From positions 1 to 8,730 of the forward strand of contig JAAYHP010000449.1 of NCBI GenBank assembly GCA_012735355.1: a stretch of 8,730 nucleotides of DNA. The letters are read 5' to 3'. The stretch is from Lysinibacillus sp. (lineage in GTDB: Bacteria; Bacillota; Bacilli; Bacillales_A; Planococcaceae). The notes beneath the pieces were generated by a model, which was given only the letters and a program-made list of their open reading frames with translations, ran no database searches and had not been told where the DNA came from. Made by a program: the position numbers and the translations under genes. Shown here in pieces: positions 6,075 to 8,730 of the stretch. Position 1 is the first letter of the stretch; each line of letters starts with the position of its first letter.

Positions 6075-7376
6075 TTATTTTTCCGTTACGTCCGTTGCAA
6101 GTAGTGGATCTACTTTTTTAGGTCCAACCATATTAAATAGAATATTAAGAACGATCGCTGTCAATGAACCGCAGACAATCCCATTGGAAGTCAAAATAGA
6201 TATGCCTTCAGGTAACACTTCAAAAATATTAGGTACAAAGGCAACTCCTGCTCCTAACGCTACAGAAATAGCAGCAATCATTGCATTTTCAGGAGATTTT
6301 GAAATTTCAGGTGCTAGCATCGTAATCCCTTGTGTTAACACCATACCGAACATCGCTAACATCGCTCCACCTAATACAGCTGTAGGAATAATCGTTGTTA
6401 ATGCCGCAACTTTTGGTAAGAAGCCTAAAGCAACAAGCATTACACCAGTAATAACGATCACTTTTCTTTCCTTCACACCAGTCATTTTAATTAATCCGAC
6501 ATTTTGAGAAAAAGTAGTGTATGGGAACGCATTAAAAATTCCACCGATGATCGATGCTAATCCTTCTGAACGATAACCACGTGACAGATCACTTGATTTT
6601 AATTGTTTTTTCTCAATATCGCCTAATGCGAAGTAAACACCACTTGATTCTACTAAAGAAACCATCGCAACAAGAGTCATTGTTATAATTGCTGCTGGGT
6701 CGAATGTTGGTGTACCGAAATAAAAGGGCTGAATCATATGAAACACATCTGCATCTACTACTGGCGAAAAATCTACTTTTCCGATAAAAACACCAACAAT
6801 TGTACCGAACACTAATCCTAATAAAATAGAAATAGAACGAATAAACCCTGTTGCAAAACGATAAATCAATAAAATGATTAATAGAGTCACTGTGGCTAAA
6901 CCAATATTAGAAGCTGATGCGAAATCAGATGCTCCTTGTCCACCACCCATATTATTCATCGCAACTGGAACTAAAGAAATAGCAATAATCGTTACGACAG
7001 AACCTGTTACAACGGGAGGGAAAAACTTCACCAATTTACCAAAGACACCTGAAATTAAAATGATGATCAAACCTGAAGCAATAATTGCTCCATAGATGGC
7101 ACCGATACCTTTACTTTGGCCAATAGATATAATCGGAAACACAGCAGTAAAAGTACATCCTAATACAACAGGTAATCCTATTCCAAAATACTTGCCCCTC
7201 ATTACTTGTAATAATGTAGCAACTCCACACATTAAAATATCGATTGCTACTAAATACGTCATTTGTTTTTCATTAAAACCTAAGGCATTCCCAATAATTA
7301 ATGGAACTAAAATAGCTCCTGCGTACATGGCTAGTAAATGCTGAATACCAAGCGTAATCGCTTTGCCCTTCGTCAT
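6075..7376 (-). CDS. pbuX: Xanthine permease, NCS2 (nucleobase:cation symporter-2) family
   Basis: Membrane transporter that imports xanthine, very probably with a proton, for conversion by the neighbouring Xpt. It has 433 residues, close to the B. subtilis protein, and is highly hydrophobic throughout, consistent with the 14 spans of the NCS2 fold. NCS2 hallmarks are visible: Q12-H13 in the first membrane segment, the conserved acidic residue E243 in LVESSGVYFALG, and QNVGLIKMTGV from residue 291. The start is supported by AAGGAGGA at 7386-7393, nine bases upstream. The gene lies 37 bp after xpt with no promoter or terminator between, so they form one operon controlled by the guanine riboswitch. 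Uric acid or uracil permeases share the fold; the partner gene decides for xanthine. Confidence 0.95.
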   Translation of the reverse strand: MTKGKAITLGIQHLLAMYAGAILVPLIIGNALGFNEKQMTYLVAIDILMCGVATLLQVMRGKYFGIGLPVVLGCTFTAVFPIISIGQSKGIGAIYGAIIASGLIIILISGVFGKLVKFFPPVVTGSVVTIIAISLVPVAMNNMGGGQGASDFASASNIGLATVTLLIILLIYRFATGFIRSISILLGLVFGTIVGVFIGKVDFSPVVDADVFHMIQPFYFGTPTFDPAAIITMTLVAMVSLVESSGVYFALGDIEKKQLKSSDLSRGYRSEGLASIIGGIFNAFPYTTFSQNVGLIKMTGVKERKVIVITGVMLVALGFLPKVAALTTIIPTAVLGGAMLAMFGMVLTQGITMLAPEISKSPENAMIAAISVALGAGVAFVPNIFEVLPEGISILTSNGIVCGSLTAIVLNILFNMVGPKKVDPLLATDVTEK

Positions 7377-7413
7377 GTAATATTTTCCTCCTTAATTTCT
7401 ACCTATCTATGAG

Positions 7414-8001
<588 letters not shown>

Positions 8002-8017
8002 TCATCATTCTATTAAT

Positions 8018-8064
8018 AAAAAAACTCGAAAGACTTTTCCAATGAGGAATAAGCCTTTCGAGTT
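8018..8064 (-). terminator. Riboswitch-controlled terminator of the xpt leader
   Basis: In the RNA, a 10-bp outer stem (8055-8064 with 8023-8032) continues into eight inner pairs with one bulged A and a 5-nt loop, then a run of seven U (8018-8024). It sits between the aptamer and xpt. Part of its 5' arm and loop (8042-8050) can pair with the 3' strand of aptamer helix P1, the alternative antiterminated fold. Confidence 0.9.
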
Positions 8065-8073
8065 AATCGAAAG
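8055..8073 (-). promoter_or_regulatory. Small competing hairpin in the xpt expression platform
   Basis: CTTTCGA in the RNA (8073-8067) pairs with TCGAAAG (8061-8055) around a 5-nt loop. It uses the same bases as the outer 5' arm of the terminator, so it can exist only when the terminator is open, and it probably stabilises the antiterminated state together with the 8116-8124/8042-8050 pairing. Confidence 0.6.
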
Positions 8074-8119
8074 TCTCTAGACTTGTTTCTGTACTACATC
8101 CGACAAATCTAAACAATCC

Positions 8120-8186
8120 CTCATAGTCGACTTATTTACGGTAAGTCGGTAGAAACTTGCGGGCCATATTCCCGCGATTATATGAG
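8120..8186 (-). promoter_or_regulatory. Purine (guanine-class) riboswitch aptamer
   Basis: All parts of the purine aptamer are seen on the minus strand. P1 is CTCATA (8186-8181) with TATGAG (8125-8120). P2 is GCGGG with CCCGC, closed by the loop AATATGG. The joining segment GTTTCTACC is conserved. P3 is GACTTA with TAAGTC, closed by the loop CCGTAAA, which docks with loop 2. The ligand-specifying base just before P1 3' (window 8126) is C in the RNA, as in guanine-class switches; adenine switches have U. It precedes xpt-pbuX, the classic location. Confidence 0.97.
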
Positions 8187-8212
8187 TGAGTATTATTTTG
8201 TGAATGTTTATT

Positions 8213-8241
8213 ATTATAAACACGACATTTGTCGAATGCAA
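8213..8241 (-). promoter_or_regulatory. Sigma-A promoter of xpt-pbuX
   Basis: On the minus strand TTGCAT (8241-8236) and a perfect TATAAT (8218-8213) are 17 bp apart. Transcription would start near 8206, about 20 nt before the aptamer. The spacer holds the dyad CGACA-AA-TGTCG (8223-8234). Confidence 0.88.
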
Positions 8242-8265
8242 GTTATTTCTTTTAACAATTCCTTT

Positions 8266-8278
8266 ATTATTCGGAAAT
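8266..8278 (-). promoter_or_regulatory. PurBox-like site upstream of the xpt promoter
   Basis: ATTTCCGAATAAT on the minus strand matches the recalled PurR recognition pattern AWWWCCGAACWWT in 12 of 13 positions. It lies 24 bp upstream of the -35. PurR regulates xpt-pbuX in B. subtilis, which supports the reading, but a single box is normally paired with an inverted one, and the partner at 8295-8307 on the plus strand is weak. Confidence 0.45.
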
Positions 8279-8307
8279 CACCCTAAATATTGTTACTTCC
8301 GATGAGG

Positions 8308-8320
8308 AATGTTCGTATTT
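8308..8320 (-). promoter_or_regulatory. Second PurBox-like site
   Basis: AAATACGAACATT on the minus strand matches AWWWCCGAACWWT in 12 of 13 positions, and closely resembles the first box of the B. subtilis pur operon as I remember it. It lies between the upstream gene and the xpt promoter. No good inverted partner is seen at the usual 16-17 bp distance. Confidence 0.4.
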
Positions 8321-8344
8321 TAATGAAAATTCATAACAATAATA

Positions 8345-8730
8345 CTATTTCAACAACTGGCTTAACGCCTCTCTTAAATGTACAAAGGTTGAACCTTCTT
8401 TTCCAAAGTAGGACATATTTCGACACACTAGTACTTTAACGTTGCCGGAATGGAGTGGAAATTCTGCAATAACCCTATGCTTTTCTAACTCCTTTACGCT
8501 ACCTGTATCGAAGATGTCTACTTTATTTATTAAACGGTCTTTATAAACTTCTCTGAATTCGTCAAAGGCTTTTGTCCCTTCAATAATGAGGATCTCTGGT
8601 GTGAATTCATAAATGATCTCTTCAAACAATTTTTTCCCGGAGTTATAAAGAAAATGGTTTTCTTTTTTCATCTGCTTAAATTGTTGATCATCTTCAGCTA
8701 AAAAACAATTAACGCTCGTTAACACTACGT
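8345..8730 (-). CDS. Unrecognised protein, 5' end outside window (distant resemblance to uracil-DNA glycosylase-like folds)
   Basis: I do not recognise this gene firmly. The frame is open to the right edge, so the gene starts beyond the window; a GTG at 8725 is probably internal, because Val codons and the same style of sequence continue upstream. About 128 residues of the C-terminal part are visible, ending with TAG at 8345-8347. It looks soluble, with alternating strand-like and helix-like parts: VLTSVNCFLAED, then EFTPEILIIEGTKAFDEF, then VKVLVCRNMSYFGKEGSTF. The order of a Leu/Val-rich strand with Asn-Cys, a P-x-ILI-x-x-G-x-x-A segment and a late strand with a Ser/Gly turn recalls the uracil-DNA glycosylase superfamily, but the usual catalytic motifs are not evident. 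It reads toward xpt, without a clear terminator in between. Confidence 0.6.
   Translation of the reverse strand, partial: VVLTSVNCFLAEDDQQFKQMKKENHFLYNSGKKLFEEIIYEFTPEILIIEGTKAFDEFREVYKDRLINKVDIFDTGSVKELEKHRVIAEFPLHSGNVKVLVCRNMSYFGKEGSTFVHLREALSQLLK

Noticed and set aside
6184..7344. Plus-strand open frames opposite pbuX
   Set aside because: Low-complexity Ile/Pro/Thr-rich translations are antisense shadows of a hydrophobic membrane protein gene.

Overview
The window is AT-rich DNA from a low-GC Gram-positive bacterium of the order Bacillales. Every recognisable protein reads like a Bacillus subtilis counterpart (LutR, LutA, LutB, LutC, YpsA, FumC/CitG, PbuX, Xpt). Ribosome binding sites are strong (AAGGAG-like or G-run), genes are close-packed, and termination is by intrinsic hairpins. 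A Fur box and a guanine riboswitch fit the same group. I cannot name the genus; a Bacillaceae or Planococcaceae member is likely.

Left part (1-3705, + strand): the 3' part of a GntR/FCD regulator (lutR) ends in a terminator. The L-lactate utilisation operon lutA-lutB-lutC follows, with a perfect 13-bp palindrome upstream that fits a LutR operator. lutA and lutB are each interrupted by one in-frame TAA, with the reading frame otherwise intact, so both Fe-S subunits appear recently broken. lutC is intact, overlaps the lutB end by ATGA, and is followed by a terminator.

Middle (3706-6068, + strand): ypsA (SLOG/DUF1273 family), then a 265-bp gap, then fumC (class II fumarase). The gap is not empty. 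It holds a near-consensus sigma-A promoter overlaid by an almost perfect Fur box, and downstream of it an apparently non-coding stretch with three hairpins, two of them carrying C-runs in their loops. One loop is complementary over 11 contiguous bases to the lutA Shine-Dalgarno region. I read this as a candidate Fur-controlled small RNA, or a Fur-controlled fumC leader, that could link iron starvation to repression of the Fe-S lactate oxidase and perhaps to expression of the iron-free fumarase. A long bidirectional terminator closes fumC.

Right part (6069-8730, - strand): an xpt-pbuX purine salvage operon (xanthine phosphoribosyltransferase plus xanthine permease) is preceded by a sigma-A promoter, a guanine-type purine riboswitch with terminator and a visible alternative antiterminator pairing, and upstream PurBox-like sequences. 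The window ends inside an unrecognised gene on the same strand.

How the parts relate: the lut genes oxidise lactate to pyruvate under LutR control, and fumC acts in the TCA cycle. The candidate Fur RNA is the possible regulatory bridge. xpt-pbuX is an independent purine-controlled unit. No mobile elements, CRISPR arrays, tRNA or rRNA genes were seen.
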